54,018 nt of DNA. Source: Dehalococcoidia bacterium. Its GTDB lineage: Bacteria; Chloroflexota; Dehalococcoidia; Lucifugimonadales; Lucifugimonadaceae. Shown here in pieces: positions 27,948-37,831 of this stretch. Every line of letters starts with the position of its first letter. Position 1 is the stretch's first letter. Below the pieces are notes generated by a model. The model ran no database searches, had not been told where the DNA came from, and was given only the letters and a program-made list of their open reading frames with translations. Location of the stretch: contig PBVQ01000001.1 in assembly GCA_002728715.1 (NCBI GenBank), positions 158,048 through 212,065 on the forward strand, written 5' to 3'. The translations under genes and the position numbers were made by a program.

Positions 27948-29192
27948 TTGAAAGTACTAATCGTATCAAGTAAATATTTACCTGAATATTCTGGTTCTGG
28001 GTTAAGAGCACATAATACCTATAAAAGATTATCTAAAAAATTTGATATAAAATTTGAGGTAATTACAAGTAGTACCGGTAATTATGAATCAAAAAAATAT
28101 CAAATTGATGGAATAAATGTACAAAGAATAACCTCTAAAAAATTTAGAATACTAAACAAAATATTTGGAAAGATTATATTAAAAAGAATAATGAACGCTT
28201 TTCTTACAATTGTTGAATATAGGATTGTAAAAAAAGAAATAAAAAAAAAGAAGTTTGATTTGATTCATACTTTTGGTATATCACCTGCGACTATTTCTGC
28301 AGTAAACTTTAGTAGAAAAAACAAAATACCATTAATTATGGAAATAGTTAATCCTATTAAAACACCATATCAATTTCTTCCACTACAAAGATTTTTTGGT
28401 CGATATGATCTAAAAACAAACTGTGTAATCACTGCAATAAGTAAAAGTATTGGAAAAATGTGTATTAATTACAATCTAAAAAATAATGTTTGGATCAGAC
28501 CAAATCCAGTCGATGAAAATAAATTTAAAGTTCCTTCAAAAAATATTAAGAATAAACTAAGAAAAGAATTATCTAGTTTTAGTTCTGATGATATAGTATT
28601 AGTTTATGTGGCAAAATATTTAAAACGCAAAAACCATACTTTTCTACTAGATGTATTAAGTCAATTACCAGAAAAATATAAGCTCATACTTGGAGGTCCT
28701 TTACTAGAAAAAAATGATTTACTTGAAGGTTACAAAATTGACAATTTTTATAAATTTGAACAAAAAGCAAAAAAGTTAGGAATTGAAAATAGAGTGAAAA
28801 TTTCTCATGGATTTTTGAATATGGAAGATTATATTTCATGTGCAGATATTTCATGTTTCCCTTCTTACAATGAAGCTATGGGAACTCCTTTACTAGAAAG
28901 TATTGCATGCGGTGTTCCGGTTATAGCTAATAAAGACGAAGACAGTTTTAATGAATGGATAATAAATAACGAAAATGGTTACCTAGAAATTCTAGACCCT
29001 GAAAAATGGGCATTAAGAATAAAAAATTTATCTGAAATAATCACAAAAGAAAAACAAATAATTATGTCAAAAAAAATAATAGAATTATCATCATCTAAAA
29101 AAACAGATCAAAATTACCATAAATTATTAAATGAATTATCCTATGCAAAAAACAAAAATATCAATATAGTAGAAATATTAAACAATGATTAG
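27948..29192 (+). CDS. Glycosyltransferase family 4
   Basis: GT4-type enzyme of 414 residues. The N-terminal KYLPEYSGSGLRAHNTY loop is followed by a donor domain with VYVAKYLKRKNHTFLLDVL and the E-x7-E motif in EAMGTPLLE, then CGVPVIAN. A TTG at 27948 begins directly at the first beta strand (KVLIVSSKYLP), which favours it over other codons. It overlaps the ABC exporter gene by eight bases. Together with the neighbouring methyltransferase it probably adds and decorates one sugar of the glycan. Confidence 0.87.
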   Translation: MKVLIVSSKYLPEYSGSGLRAHNTYKRLSKKFDIKFEVITSSTGNYESKKYQIDGINVQRITSKKFRILNKIFGKIILKRIMNAFLTIVEYRIVKKEIKKKKFDLIHTFGISPATISAVNFSRKNKIPLIMEIVNPIKTPYQFLPLQRFFGRYDLKTNCVITAISKSIGKMCINYNLKNNVWIRPNPVDENKFKVPSKNIKNKLRKELSSFSSDDIVLVYVAKYLKRKNHTFLLDVLSQLPEKYKLILGGPLLEKNDLLEGYKIDNFYKFEQKAKKLGIENRVKISHGFLNMEDYISCADISCFPSYNEAMGTPLLESIACGVPVIANKDEDSFNEWIINNENGYLEILDPEKWALRIKNLSEIITKEKQIIMSKKIIELSSSKKTDQNYHKLLNELSYAKNKNINIVEILNND

Positions 29193-30918
29193 ATATATAA
29201 AAAAATATTATGAGGTTTTAGGTAATAAAATCATTATTTTATTAATAATAATGCAAACTGCTGCGTTAATTGAAGGCTTTGGAATAAGTCTAATTTTACC
29301 TATTATTCAAAATGAAGAGTTAGAGAATAATAGATTACTTCAGTTTTTTAATTGGATGTTTAATTTAATTAATTTAGATCAATCTTTAATAAATATGCTC
29401 ATAGTTTTAATTGTTTTTTTTATTTTTAGAGCAATAATTCTGGTATTTCAGTCTTGGTTTCAGGCAGAAATAATTTCAAATAACCTAATTAATATGAGAA
29501 AAAACTTAGTCTTATCGTTGATACATTCAGATTATAAATTTATAAATACACAAAATAGAGGAACTATTAGTAATGTTCTCAACAATGAGATAGAAAGAGT
29601 AAACTTTGCATTAGATCAACTTTTAGCTTTTATTGTTTCTTTTATAACAGCAATGGTATATTTACTAGTAGCATTAATCATATCTCCAGTTGTAACAATT
29701 TTCCTTGCTATCCTTTCAATTCCCATCGGATTAATAATGTTAAGACTAAATAGAATGACATCGAAATCTTCTAAAGCATTAACAGACGGATCAAATAAAC
29801 AGCAAAACTTCGTATTAGAAATAATAGAAAATATTAAATACCTAAAATCAACTGGTCAATATCCAGGTATATCAAAAAAAATGAGTACTGAAATAGTTAA
29901 TGTAGGAAAAGCATATAGAAAATTAAAATTTATTCAAAGTAGCTCAACATTCTTATTCGAGCCTTTAATTGTGGTCATTATGGCGATATTAATTTATTTT
30001 TTTACTGAGGTTAGAAAATCAAATATTATTGAAATTTTGTTTCTTTTATTCATATTTCGTCAAGCTGCTATTAATTTGGTAGCAACCCAAGCACCATATA
30101 GAAAATTCATATCATCTGTTGGAAGCATGGAAATATACTTTAAACTACAGAGAAAATTAGATGACAATCTAGAAAACTTAAGCCCAAATGGAGACGATCC
30201 AAATTTTAATACCGTATTAAATCTAAAAAATATAAGTTATAGTTATAAAAATGAAAAAGCACTAAATAATATTTCTTTAGAAATTAAACCAAAAACTACT
30301 ATAGCATTTGTAGGATCATCTGGCTCAGGAAAATCGACTACTGCTAATATAATTTCATCATTACTAAAACCAGAAACTGGAAATTTTATGATGGGAGAAA
30401 AAGATATTAGTGATATAAATCTAAGTAAATATAGAGAAAAAATTGGATACGTAACTCAAGAGTCTGTAGTTTTCAATACAAGTATCCAAGAAAACATTTC
30501 ATTATGGAGAAAAAAATTAAATTTTAAAAAGTTAGAGAATATTATAGATCAAACAGGCTTAAGCAACTTATTTGAAAATAATAAAAATGTTAATGATTCT
30601 GGTAACAATTTATCAGGTGGAGAAAGACAAAGACTTTCTTTAGCTAGAGAATTATATAGGGATTCAGAACTTCTAATACTGGATGAAGCAACTAGTTCTG
30701 TAGACAGTCTTTTAGAATCTCAAATAGAGACTATTATTTCTAAGCAAAAAAATGATAAAACAATCATTATCATTGCTCATAGACTTTCTACTATAAAATC
30801 AGCAGACATGATATATGTTTTTGATAATGGACAAATTGTTGAATCAGGTAAATTTGATGAACTAATACAACATAATGGAATTTTTACAAATTTGGCTAAA
30901 AAGCAAAATTTTAACTAA
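29185..30918 (+). CDS. ABC exporter, fused membrane and ATPase domains (PglK/MsbA-like flippase)
   Basis: Half-transporter of 577 residues. Six membrane helices fill residues 15-300. The nucleotide-binding domain has Walker A GSSGSGKST at 377-385, the Q-loop in YVTQESVVFN, the signature LSGGERQRL, Walker B LLILDEATSSVD and the H-loop in AHRLSTI. In glycan loci without a Wzx flippase, such proteins (PglK in Campylobacter) flip the lipid-linked oligosaccharide to the outer face of the membrane. No Wzx-like multi-helix protein is in the window, which supports this role. It overlaps the GT4 gene on its left by eight bases. Confidence 0.88.
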   Translation: MIRYIKKYYEVLGNKIIILLIIMQTAALIEGFGISLILPIIQNEELENNRLLQFFNWMFNLINLDQSLINMLIVLIVFFIFRAIILVFQSWFQAEIISNNLINMRKNLVLSLIHSDYKFINTQNRGTISNVLNNEIERVNFALDQLLAFIVSFITAMVYLLVALIISPVVTIFLAILSIPIGLIMLRLNRMTSKSSKALTDGSNKQQNFVLEIIENIKYLKSTGQYPGISKKMSTEIVNVGKAYRKLKFIQSSSTFLFEPLIVVIMAILIYFFTEVRKSNIIEILFLLFIFRQAAINLVATQAPYRKFISSVGSMEIYFKLQRKLDDNLENLSPNGDDPNFNTVLNLKNISYSYKNEKALNNISLEIKPKTTIAFVGSSGSGKSTTANIISSLLKPETGNFMMGEKDISDINLSKYREKIGYVTQESVVFNTSIQENISLWRKKLNFKKLENIIDQTGLSNLFENNKNVNDSGNNLSGGERQRLSLARELYRDSELLILDEATSSVDSLLESQIETIISKQKNDKTIIIIAHRLSTIKSADMIYVFDNGQIVESGKFDELIQHNGIFTNLAKKQNFN

Positions 30919-30922
30919 TAAT

Positions 30923-32047
30923 ATGAAAATCCTTTTTGCAGTTAGATCACTAAATATTGGCGGAACAGAGCGACAAATAATCAGTATGTCAAACATGTTG
31001 ATAAATTATGGGCACGAGGTTGATATTGCCAGAATTTATCCAAATGGAGACCTAGAAAAATATACGAAAGCTAATCTACACACTTTATCAAAAAATATTT
31101 TTTTTCGGGCCATAGATTTTCATAGGCTATATAGACATAAAAATTACGATGTTGCTTATAGCTTTTTACCAAATATGAACATTTTTTCATTACTTATTTC
31201 TAAACTATTTAAAAAATCTAAAAGACCAAAAATTGTATGGGGAATCAGATCATCATACTTGGATCCTAAAGATTATTCAATAAAAGTTAATCTAGTATAT
31301 AAATTAGAAAAGATGTTATCTGGGTTACCTGATCTAATAATTACGAATTCGGATGCTGCACTTAATGAATATAAAAAATACGGCTTTCCAAGAAAAAAAA
31401 TATTTTCTATACCAAATATTATTGATCACGATCACTTCAAGAATCTTTCATCAAAAAAAACAGTATACAAAGAGTTTGGTATTTCAAATAATATGAAGTT
31501 AATAGGTATTTTTGCACGTATTCACCCAATGAAAGATCATATGAATATACTTCAAGCAATAAAAATAATAAATGAGACTAGTAAAAAATATCAAAACAAA
31601 ATATATCTAATTTGTGTGGGTGGGATTGCACAAAAAGAAGAAAAAAATAATTACTACAAAAATTTGCTCAAATTAAGTAATCAGAATATTAAATGGCTAG
31701 GATCAAGAGAAGATATTCCTAAGCTTATGTCAGCTTGTGATCTAAATGTTTTGTGCTCGGATAGTGGAGAAGGTTTTCCAAACTCAGTAGCTGAATCTAT
31801 GAGTTGTGAAACACCTATAATAGCAACTAATATTGGTGATTCAAAAAAAATTATAAATAATTATGGGAAAATTGTACCAGTTAAAGATTCATTATCTCTT
31901 GCAAATTCAATTATAGAAATTTTAGAAATGGATAAAATTATGTTAAAAAATATTTCTATTGAAGCAAGAAAATCAATAATTAATAGATTTTCTGAGAAAA
32001 TTATTTATAAGAAATTTATGAATATAATAACTAAAAATACTAATTAA
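30923..32047 (+). CDS. Glycosyltransferase family 4
   Basis: The 374-residue GT-B enzyme starts at MKILFAVRSLNIGGTER, a classic GT4 N-terminus with the glycine-rich loop. An earlier in-frame ATG at 30875 lies within the ABC exporter gene and adds an unrelated segment, so 30923 is preferred; it lies four bases after that gene. The donor domain shows GIFARIHPMKDHMNILQA and the E-x7-E motif EGFPNSVAE followed by CETPIIAT. Donor sugar and linkage are unknown. It lies in the same transcript as the exporter and the AsnB gene. Confidence 0.88.
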   Translation: MKILFAVRSLNIGGTERQIISMSNMLINYGHEVDIARIYPNGDLEKYTKANLHTLSKNIFFRAIDFHRLYRHKNYDVAYSFLPNMNIFSLLISKLFKKSKRPKIVWGIRSSYLDPKDYSIKVNLVYKLEKMLSGLPDLIITNSDAALNEYKKYGFPRKKIFSIPNIIDHDHFKNLSSKKTVYKEFGISNNMKLIGIFARIHPMKDHMNILQAIKIINETSKKYQNKIYLICVGGIAQKEEKNNYYKNLLKLSNQNIKWLGSREDIPKLMSACDLNVLCSDSGEGFPNSVAESMSCETPIIATNIGDSKKIINNYGKIVPVKDSLSLANSIIEILEMDKIMLKNISIEARKSIINRFSEKIIYKKFMNIITKNTN

Positions 32048-32079
32048 CTTACTTATTTATAAAATTAACTTATAAAACT

Positions 32080-33978
32080 ATGTGTGGAATCTGCGGAAAA
32101 GTAAATTTTAACGAATCTCCTCCATTACCCATGGATGAGCTTAATTATATGTGTGAAAAAATAGTTCACAGAGGTCCAGATGGTACAAAAAAAATGATTC
32201 GTGAAAAAATAGCCTTCGGTCATACAAGATTATCTATAATTGATCTTGAATCAGGTTGGCAACCCATATCAAACAACAACGAAGATATTTTTACAATTTT
32301 TAATGGAGAAATATATAACTATCAAAAACTAAGAGATAAGTTAATTAAATTAGGATATAAATTTAAAACTCAATCTGATACAGAAACCATAGTTCATTTG
32401 TACGAAGAATATGGAGAAGATTTTATCCAATATATCGATGGAATGTTTGCTATCGCATTATGGGATGAAAAGAAAGAAAAACTTTTACTATATAGAGATA
32501 GATTTGGGAAAAAACCATTATTTTACTACTTTGATAACAACGAGTTATATTTCTCCTCTGAAGTAAAAAGCTTTCCAAAAAAAATTATACATTCAACAAA
32601 AATTAATATAAAAGCAGTTTTTCAATACTTGAATTTAGGTTATATACCAGATTCCATGAGCATATACGAAAAAATACACAAATTAGAACCTGCTCATTAT
32701 TTGGTGTTTGAAAAAAATAATATTAAAGTTACTAGATATTGGAATTTTGATCCTAAAATTAATAATAGCTTGAAATCTGAAGAAATTCAGGAAACGGTAA
32801 CTAATTTACTTGATAAATCTATAAAATCCAGGCTAATCAGTGATGTACCCTTAGGATTTTTTCTTAGTGGAGGCCTAGATTCATCAATAGTTGTAGCAAC
32901 TGCTAGTAAATTTACAAATAAAATAAATACATATTCTATTGGATTCGAAGATAAATCATATAACGAGCTGAGTTATGCTCAGATGGTATCGAAAAGATTT
33001 GATACGAATCATGAAGAATTTGTAGTAACACCGAATATTATTAATGATATTGAAAAAATTATTTGGTACGCAGATGAGCCTTTTGCAGACGCTTCAATGT
33101 TACCTTTTTATTATCTTTCTAAGATGACTAGAAAACATGTTACTGTAAGTCTAAGTGGTGATGGAGCAGATGAAATTTTTGGTGGATATGAAAGATATAT
33201 TGGAAAAAAAATTGCTGAAAATTTTTATAAATTACCATACATTTTTAGAAAAAATATTGCAAAATTTACTAAAAATATAAATGAGAATTTTGAAAAAAAC
33301 AATAAATTCAGAAAAATTAAAAGACTATCTTATCCTGCATATAAAAACCATGAAGAGTGGTACATATCATTCCTCAAGCAATTCAATATCAATGGTAAAA
33401 ATATCCATAACAATAAATTACTTACAAAAGATTTCACCAATTTAATTAATAATGAAAATATGGATGAAAATGATTACTTAATAGAAACTCTTAATAAAAT
33501 AAGGAATAGTAATAATGAGATACAACTCTTAGATATATTGACTTATCTACCAGGTGATATTTTATTCAAATCTGATAGGATGTCTATGGCGAATGGATTA
33601 GAAGTAAGATCTCCATTTTTAGATAAAGATTTAGTTGAGTATGCAATGTCAATTCCACAACACTTTTTATTTGAGAAAAATAAAGGAAAGCAACCATTAA
33701 GAAAAATTTTCAAAAATAAACTTCCACCAGAAATCTTATCAAGAAATAAAGAAGGATTTTCAGTCCCGATTGCAAAATGGATAAAGGCTGACTTAAGAGA
33801 AATGTTCTCTGATAAATTACTATCAAATGAGGCTAGAATACATAGTATTGTTAATAAGAAAGAAATTAAATCAATGCTAGATCTACATTATAATAATAAT
33901 GCAGATTTTTCAGTTAAATTATGGAATTTATTTTGCTTGGAATTATGGGCAGAAGGAAATAATGCAAATATCTTATAA
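32080..33978 (+). CDS. asnB: Asparagine synthase (glutamine-hydrolysing)
   Basis: Full-length AsnB of 632 residues. The glutaminase domain begins MCGICGKVNF with Cys2 as nucleophile and shows HRGPDG, NGEIYNY and the SDTETI block. The synthetase domain carries LSGGLDSS and SGDGADEIFGGYERY. It is closer to standard AsnB than the pair at 9401-12947. Within a glycosyltransferase operon it may amidate a uronic acid or another carboxyl on the glycan, but true asparagine synthesis is not excluded. Its end overlaps the next GT4 gene by 17 bases, if that gene begins at the ATG at 33962. Confidence 0.92.
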   Translation: MCGICGKVNFNESPPLPMDELNYMCEKIVHRGPDGTKKMIREKIAFGHTRLSIIDLESGWQPISNNNEDIFTIFNGEIYNYQKLRDKLIKLGYKFKTQSDTETIVHLYEEYGEDFIQYIDGMFAIALWDEKKEKLLLYRDRFGKKPLFYYFDNNELYFSSEVKSFPKKIIHSTKINIKAVFQYLNLGYIPDSMSIYEKIHKLEPAHYLVFEKNNIKVTRYWNFDPKINNSLKSEEIQETVTNLLDKSIKSRLISDVPLGFFLSGGLDSSIVVATASKFTNKINTYSIGFEDKSYNELSYAQMVSKRFDTNHEEFVVTPNIINDIEKIIWYADEPFADASMLPFYYLSKMTRKHVTVSLSGDGADEIFGGYERYIGKKIAENFYKLPYIFRKNIAKFTKNINENFEKNNKFRKIKRLSYPAYKNHEEWYISFLKQFNINGKNIHNNKLLTKDFTNLINNENMDENDYLIETLNKIRNSNNEIQLLDILTYLPGDILFKSDRMSMANGLEVRSPFLDKDLVEYAMSIPQHFLFEKNKGKQPLRKIFKNKLPPEILSRNKEGFSVPIAKWIKADLREMFSDKLLSNEARIHSIVNKKEIKSMLDLHYNNNADFSVKLWNLFCLELWAEGNNANIL

Positions 33979-35095
33979 AAAAACAAAAATTTTACACCTG
34001 ATTACAAGTTTAGAAGTTGGTGGTGTACAACATGGTTTATTACTTGGTTTGCCACACATTGATAAAAAGAGATACGAGCATGCTATCTGCTCCATAACGA
34101 ATAAAATGCCAATGGCAAATGAATTTAAGAAAAAAAATATTAATGTATTTACTTTAAACATAAATTCAAAAACAGATTTTTTATACTCATTTCGATTAAG
34201 AAATATAATTAAAACTTATAAACCAGATATTATTCACACATACCTGATTCATGCTAATATTTTAGGACGCATCATAGGTAAGACATCTAATATCAAAGTT
34301 ATCATTTGTTCGGAAAGAACTATAGGGCAAGCTAATTGGTACGAACGTTTTCTAACAAAAATAACTAATCCATTAGCAAACATAGTAGAAGTTAATTCTA
34401 AAAAGGGAAAATATTCAATTAATAAAAATTTGAAAGTTCCAAATGAAAAAATAAAAGTTATTTACTCTGGAATTGATATGAAAAAATATCAAATCAGTAA
34501 ATCAAAAACTGAGATAAAAAAATCACTTAATATAAATGGTTCAAAAAAAATTATACTTTGCGTAGGTCGTCTCAGAAAAGTTAAAGGTATAAACTTCGGA
34601 ATAGAAACATTTTGCGAAATACAAAAGACTATGAAAAATACTATCTTTCTAATAGCTGGAGAAGGTGAAGAAAAAAAACAACTGGAAGAACAAACAAAGA
34701 TGTTGAGTTTAGGCAAGCAAATAAAATTTCTAGGAGCAAGAAAAGATTTACCAGAAATATTTTCTATTTCTGATGTAATAATTATGCCTTCAATAACTGA
34801 AGGTTTCCCACGAATAGCAATTGAAAGTATGGCTGCAGGGAAACCTATAGTTGCTAACAATGTAGGAGGGACCTCAGAGGCTATCAAACATAAATATAAT
34901 GGTGTATTAGTCCCTAGCAAAAAACCTAAAATTATGGCTAAGTGGGTAATAAAAATATTAGAAGATAAAAAGTTAGCTAATAAACTCGGAGAAAATGGGA
35001 AAAAATTAGTTTCAGAAAAATTTACACTAGAAAAATATATTAAAAAAGTTGAGATGATGTACAGTAAATATACTAATAAAGAAAGATTTTCATGA
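33962..35095 (+). CDS. Glycosyltransferase family 4
   Basis: The 377-residue product starts at the ATG inside the end of asnB, giving ILHLITSLEVGGVQHGLL, the expected GT4 first strand and loop. A longer frame from 33899 would add a stretch read out of frame from asnB and is rejected. The donor domain has LCVGRLRKVKGINFGIE and the E-x7-E motif EGFPRIAIE, then AAGKPIVANNVGG. It resembles the GT4 enzymes that carry out later chain steps. It overlaps the next methyltransferase gene by four bases (ATGA), showing tight translational coupling. Confidence 0.87.
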   Translation: MQISYKKTKILHLITSLEVGGVQHGLLLGLPHIDKKRYEHAICSITNKMPMANEFKKKNINVFTLNINSKTDFLYSFRLRNIIKTYKPDIIHTYLIHANILGRIIGKTSNIKVIICSERTIGQANWYERFLTKITNPLANIVEVNSKKGKYSINKNLKVPNEKIKVIYSGIDMKKYQISKSKTEIKKSLNINGSKKIILCVGRLRKVKGINFGIETFCEIQKTMKNTIFLIAGEGEEKKQLEEQTKMLSLGKQIKFLGARKDLPEIFSISDVIIMPSITEGFPRIAIESMAAGKPIVANNVGGTSEAIKHKYNGVLVPSKKPKIMAKWVIKILEDKKLANKLGENGKKLVSEKFTLEKYIKKVEMMYSKYTNKERFS

Positions 35096-35886
35096 TATTG
35101 AATTCATTAAGAGTTTTATTTTCTCTTCCATTAAAAAAAACTATCAAAAAAATTAAATTCTTACGTAATCCAAAGCTTGCTTACGCATGGTTTATCGAGT
35201 TTATAGATGATAAAGTAATTACCAAAAAGCATCGCAAGTACACTAATTTCAATGATATTTCTCTGCTCGATTACAAAAAAGCAATAAATATTACAACAAA
35301 AACTAACTTAGTTAAACTTAACAAAATTGAAAATAAATTTCCAAATTTTTTATCCTCAAAAAATAAAAATCTTCCAAATTATTCATGGGCTGCAACAAAT
35401 GAATTAGCAAAACTTACCTACATAATCACCAAGTTAATAAAACCCAAAATTGTTGTAGAAACTGGGGTTGGGCCAGGTATGACATCATGGAGTATATTGA
35501 AAGCAATGAGTGAGAATAAAAAAGGACACTTATATAGTATAGATTTACCTACTCCAAATACAAAAAACATGCCTGAAGTTGGTTACTTAATTCCTAAATC
35601 ACTAAAAGATAGATGGAATTTATTGATCGGATCATCAAAAAAATTATTACCAAATCTACTTAGTGAACTTTCTGAGATTGATATTTTTATCCATGACTCA
35701 CGACACTCCTTTTCGAACCAGATGTACGAGTATGAGACTTCATGGTCAAGTATAAAAAATCAAGGTTTTCTAATATCTGATGATATAAGCAATGATGCGT
35801 TTATCAACTTTTCAAAAAAAAATGATAAAGAACCTATATTGATCAAACAAAATAAAAATTTCCCTATAGGGATTATTAAGAAATAA
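35092..35886 (+). CDS. Class I methyltransferase-like protein (Methyltransf_24 type)
   Basis: The 264-residue product has a SAM-type core in the second half: IVVETGVGPGMTSWSIL (motif I), then GHLYSIDLPTP, and DIFIHDSRHSFSNQMYE, the His-Asp-rich stretch of Methyltransf_24 proteins. The first 100 residues are basic and not recognised. It overlaps the GT4 stop by four bases and is followed four bases later by another GT4 gene. A glycan-modifying methyltransferase is likely. Other members of this fold act on small molecules, so the target is open. Confidence 0.75.
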   Translation: MILNSLRVLFSLPLKKTIKKIKFLRNPKLAYAWFIEFIDDKVITKKHRKYTNFNDISLLDYKKAINITTKTNLVKLNKIENKFPNFLSSKNKNLPNYSWAATNELAKLTYIITKLIKPKIVVETGVGPGMTSWSILKAMSENKKGHLYSIDLPTPNTKNMPEVGYLIPKSLKDRWNLLIGSSKKLLPNLLSELSEIDIFIHDSRHSFSNQMYEYETSWSSIKNQGFLISDDISNDAFINFSKKNDKEPILIKQNKNFPIGIIKK

Positions 35887-35889
35887 AAA

Positions 35890-37026
35890 ATGAGCAAATC
35901 TAAAAAAAAAATTGTACTTATAGCAAATCAAAATGAAATTTTTTTCCGTCTACGAATGCCATGGGTTAAATTTTTGATAAAAAATAATTTTGAAGTTTTT
36001 GCTGTAACCCCTAAAGGAGAATGGACTAAAAGTATTGAGTCGTACGGAGCTAAACATATTGCTTGGGAAATTAATCGAAGTAGTCTTAACCCATTTGGAG
36101 CTATTCTATCTATATTGAGTCTTTATAAAATTCTTAAGACAATCAAGCCAGATATTACACAAAATTTTCATACTAAACCAAATATTTTTGCTCCAATCGC
36201 TGGTAAATTAGCCAGAGTAAAAATAAATGTCTCAACAATCACTGGTTTAGGTTATGCCTTTGTTGAAAGAAATAACATCAAAGGGAAAGTTATACAGTAT
36301 ATTGCAACAAAATCATACAAGTTTTCCAATATGATTTCAGATAAAGTATTTTTTCAAAATCTAGATGATTTCAATGTACTTAATATCAGAAAGGCAATCG
36401 ATCCTAAAAAAGCAATTTTTATTGAAGGGGGTTCTGGTGTAGATCTTAGTGATTATTTTCCTAATAAGAGACTAAATAGATTAAATTATGAATCTTTTAG
36501 AAAAGCATTAGGTATACCTAAAAAAAATTTTGTTTCAATTTTTGTAGGAAGATTACAATACGATAAAGGTATAGAAGAATTTATTGAAGCGGCGAAAACT
36601 TTAAAAAATAAAAATAACTTATCCTTTTTAGTGGTTGGATCACTTGATCACGGCAACAAAAGATCTGTCGATGAGCAAAAACTTAAAGTATGGAAAAAAG
36701 AAAAAAATATTATCTTCACGGGAAAAAGAGAAGATGTACCTAAATTACTTGCAATAGCCGATGTGTTTGTTTCTCCCTCTTACTATAGAGAAGGAGTTCC
36801 TAGAACCCTTCTAGAGGCATCAGCAACTGGTTTACCTCTAATTGGTACAAATATGCCCGGAATAAAAGATGTAGTAATAAATAATAAAAATGGTATAACT
36901 ATAAATATAAAAAATAAAAATGATATCTCGAATGCTATATTGAAATTATCTGAAAATAAAAAAATGTGCGAAGATTTTGGATTAAAATCATTAGAGTTTG
37001 CAAAAAAAAGTATGATTATAAAATAG
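35890..37026 (+). CDS. Glycosyltransferase family 4, 3' end disrupted by a one-base shift in an A8 run
   Basis: The GT-B product reads as 378 residues: N-terminal domain with FFRLRMPWVKFLIKNN, TITGLGYAFVERN typical of PglA/WbpV-neighbour GT4 enzymes, and a donor domain with IFVGRLQYDKGIEEFIE and E-x7-E in EGVPRTLLE. It stops abruptly after KKSMIIK. If one extra A is read in the run at 37002-37009, the frame continues as KYDYKIVVNEYIKFYNSL and stops at 37085, overlapping the neuA start by eight bases. That is the usual end of this family, so the intact gene is probably 35890-37085. Either a sequencing error, a real frameshift or transcriptional slippage would explain it. Confidence 0.85.
   Translation: MSKSKKKIVLIANQNEIFFRLRMPWVKFLIKNNFEVFAVTPKGEWTKSIESYGAKHIAWEINRSSLNPFGAILSILSLYKILKTIKPDITQNFHTKPNIFAPIAGKLARVKINVSTITGLGYAFVERNNIKGKVIQYIATKSYKFSNMISDKVFFQNLDDFNVLNIRKAIDPKKAIFIEGGSGVDLSDYFPNKRLNRLNYESFRKALGIPKKNFVSIFVGRLQYDKGIEEFIEAAKTLKNKNNLSFLVVGSLDHGNKRSVDEQKLKVWKKEKNIIFTGKREDVPKLLAIADVFVSPSYYREGVPRTLLEASATGLPLIGTNMPGIKDVVINNKNGITINIKNKNDISNAILKLSENKKMCEDFGLKSLEFAKKSMIIK
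37002..37009 (+). other. A8 homopolymer with probable +1-base frameshift or slippage
   Basis: Eight adenines near the 3' end of a GT4 gene. Nine would restore a 25-residue conserved C-terminus ending at 37085 with ATGACTGA overlap onto neuA. Runs of eight or nine As are known sites of RNA polymerase slippage in A+T-rich bacteria. Confidence 0.75.
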
Positions 37027-37077
37027 TGGTAAATGAGTATATTAAATTTTATAATTCCTTAATAAGAAATAAAAATA

Positions 37078-37794
37078 ATGACTGAAATTTTAGCAATTAT
37101 ACCCGCAAGAGGCGGAAGTAAAGGTATTCCTAAGAAAAATATAAGAATGGTTGACGGCCATCCATTAATTTCTTACAGTATTCAAGCAGCACTAGAATCA
37201 AAAATCATAAATAGGATAATTTGTTCAACTGATTCAAAAAATATTGGAAATATAGCACAAAAATATGGAGCTGAAGTCCCTTTTTTGCGCCCATTAGAAC
37301 TTGCTCAAGATAACACATCAGATTTAGAGACTTTTTATTGGCTTTTGACTGAATTGAAAGATAGGGAAAACTATAATCCTGAAATAATTGTACAACTAAG
37401 GCCTACTAGCCCCATAAGGCTACCAGGTCAAATAGATGAAGCTATAGATCTTATCATCAATAATCAAGTCGTAGATAGTGTAAGATCTGTAACACCCGCT
37501 AAAGCAACTCCATACAAAATGTGGAACATCAAGGATAAGACTTTATATCCATTATTAAAAAGTAATAAAATGAAAGAACCGTATAATATGCCTAGACAAC
37601 AATTACCTGAAGTTTGGTGGCAAACAGGAACGATTGACATAACTAGAGCTAAAAATATCTTTTCTGGAACAATGACAGGAAAAATTATCAAACCATATAT
37701 TATAGATGCTGAGCATGCAGTTGATATTGATCAAATTGAATCACTAGATGAAGCAGAGAGAATAATTAAGTCAATTAATTGTATAAAACCATAA
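37078..37794 (+). CDS. neuA: CMP-nonulosonate cytidylyltransferase (acylneuraminate cytidylyltransferase)
   Basis: Activates a nonulosonic acid with CTP to give the CMP-sugar donor. The 238-residue product starts with IPARGGSKGIPKKN at 8-21, the CTP-binding loop with its arginine and lysine. It continues with RPLELAQDNTSDLETF, QLRPTSPIRLP and a C-terminal DIDQIESLDEAE block typical of the family. It completes the pathway begun by NeuB 12 kb upstream in the same direction. Whether the sugar is sialic, legionaminic or pseudaminic acid cannot be decided; the dehydratase at 19218 makes a 6-deoxy (legionaminic-like) product plausible. Confidence 0.93.
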   Translation: MTEILAIIPARGGSKGIPKKNIRMVDGHPLISYSIQAALESKIINRIICSTDSKNIGNIAQKYGAEVPFLRPLELAQDNTSDLETFYWLLTELKDRENYNPEIIVQLRPTSPIRLPGQIDEAIDLIINNQVVDSVRSVTPAKATPYKMWNIKDKTLYPLLKSNKMKEPYNMPRQQLPEVWWQTGTIDITRAKNIFSGTMTGKIIKPYIIDAEHAVDIDQIESLDEAERIIKSINCIKP

Positions 37795-37831
37795 ATACAA
37801 ATTTATTTTTTTTTTCTGATAAATTTTAAAA

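Noticed and set aside
33899-33961. Longer start of the GT4 gene inside asnB
   Set aside because: The added residues are the asnB 3' end read in another frame; the GT4 fold begins just after the ATG at 33962.
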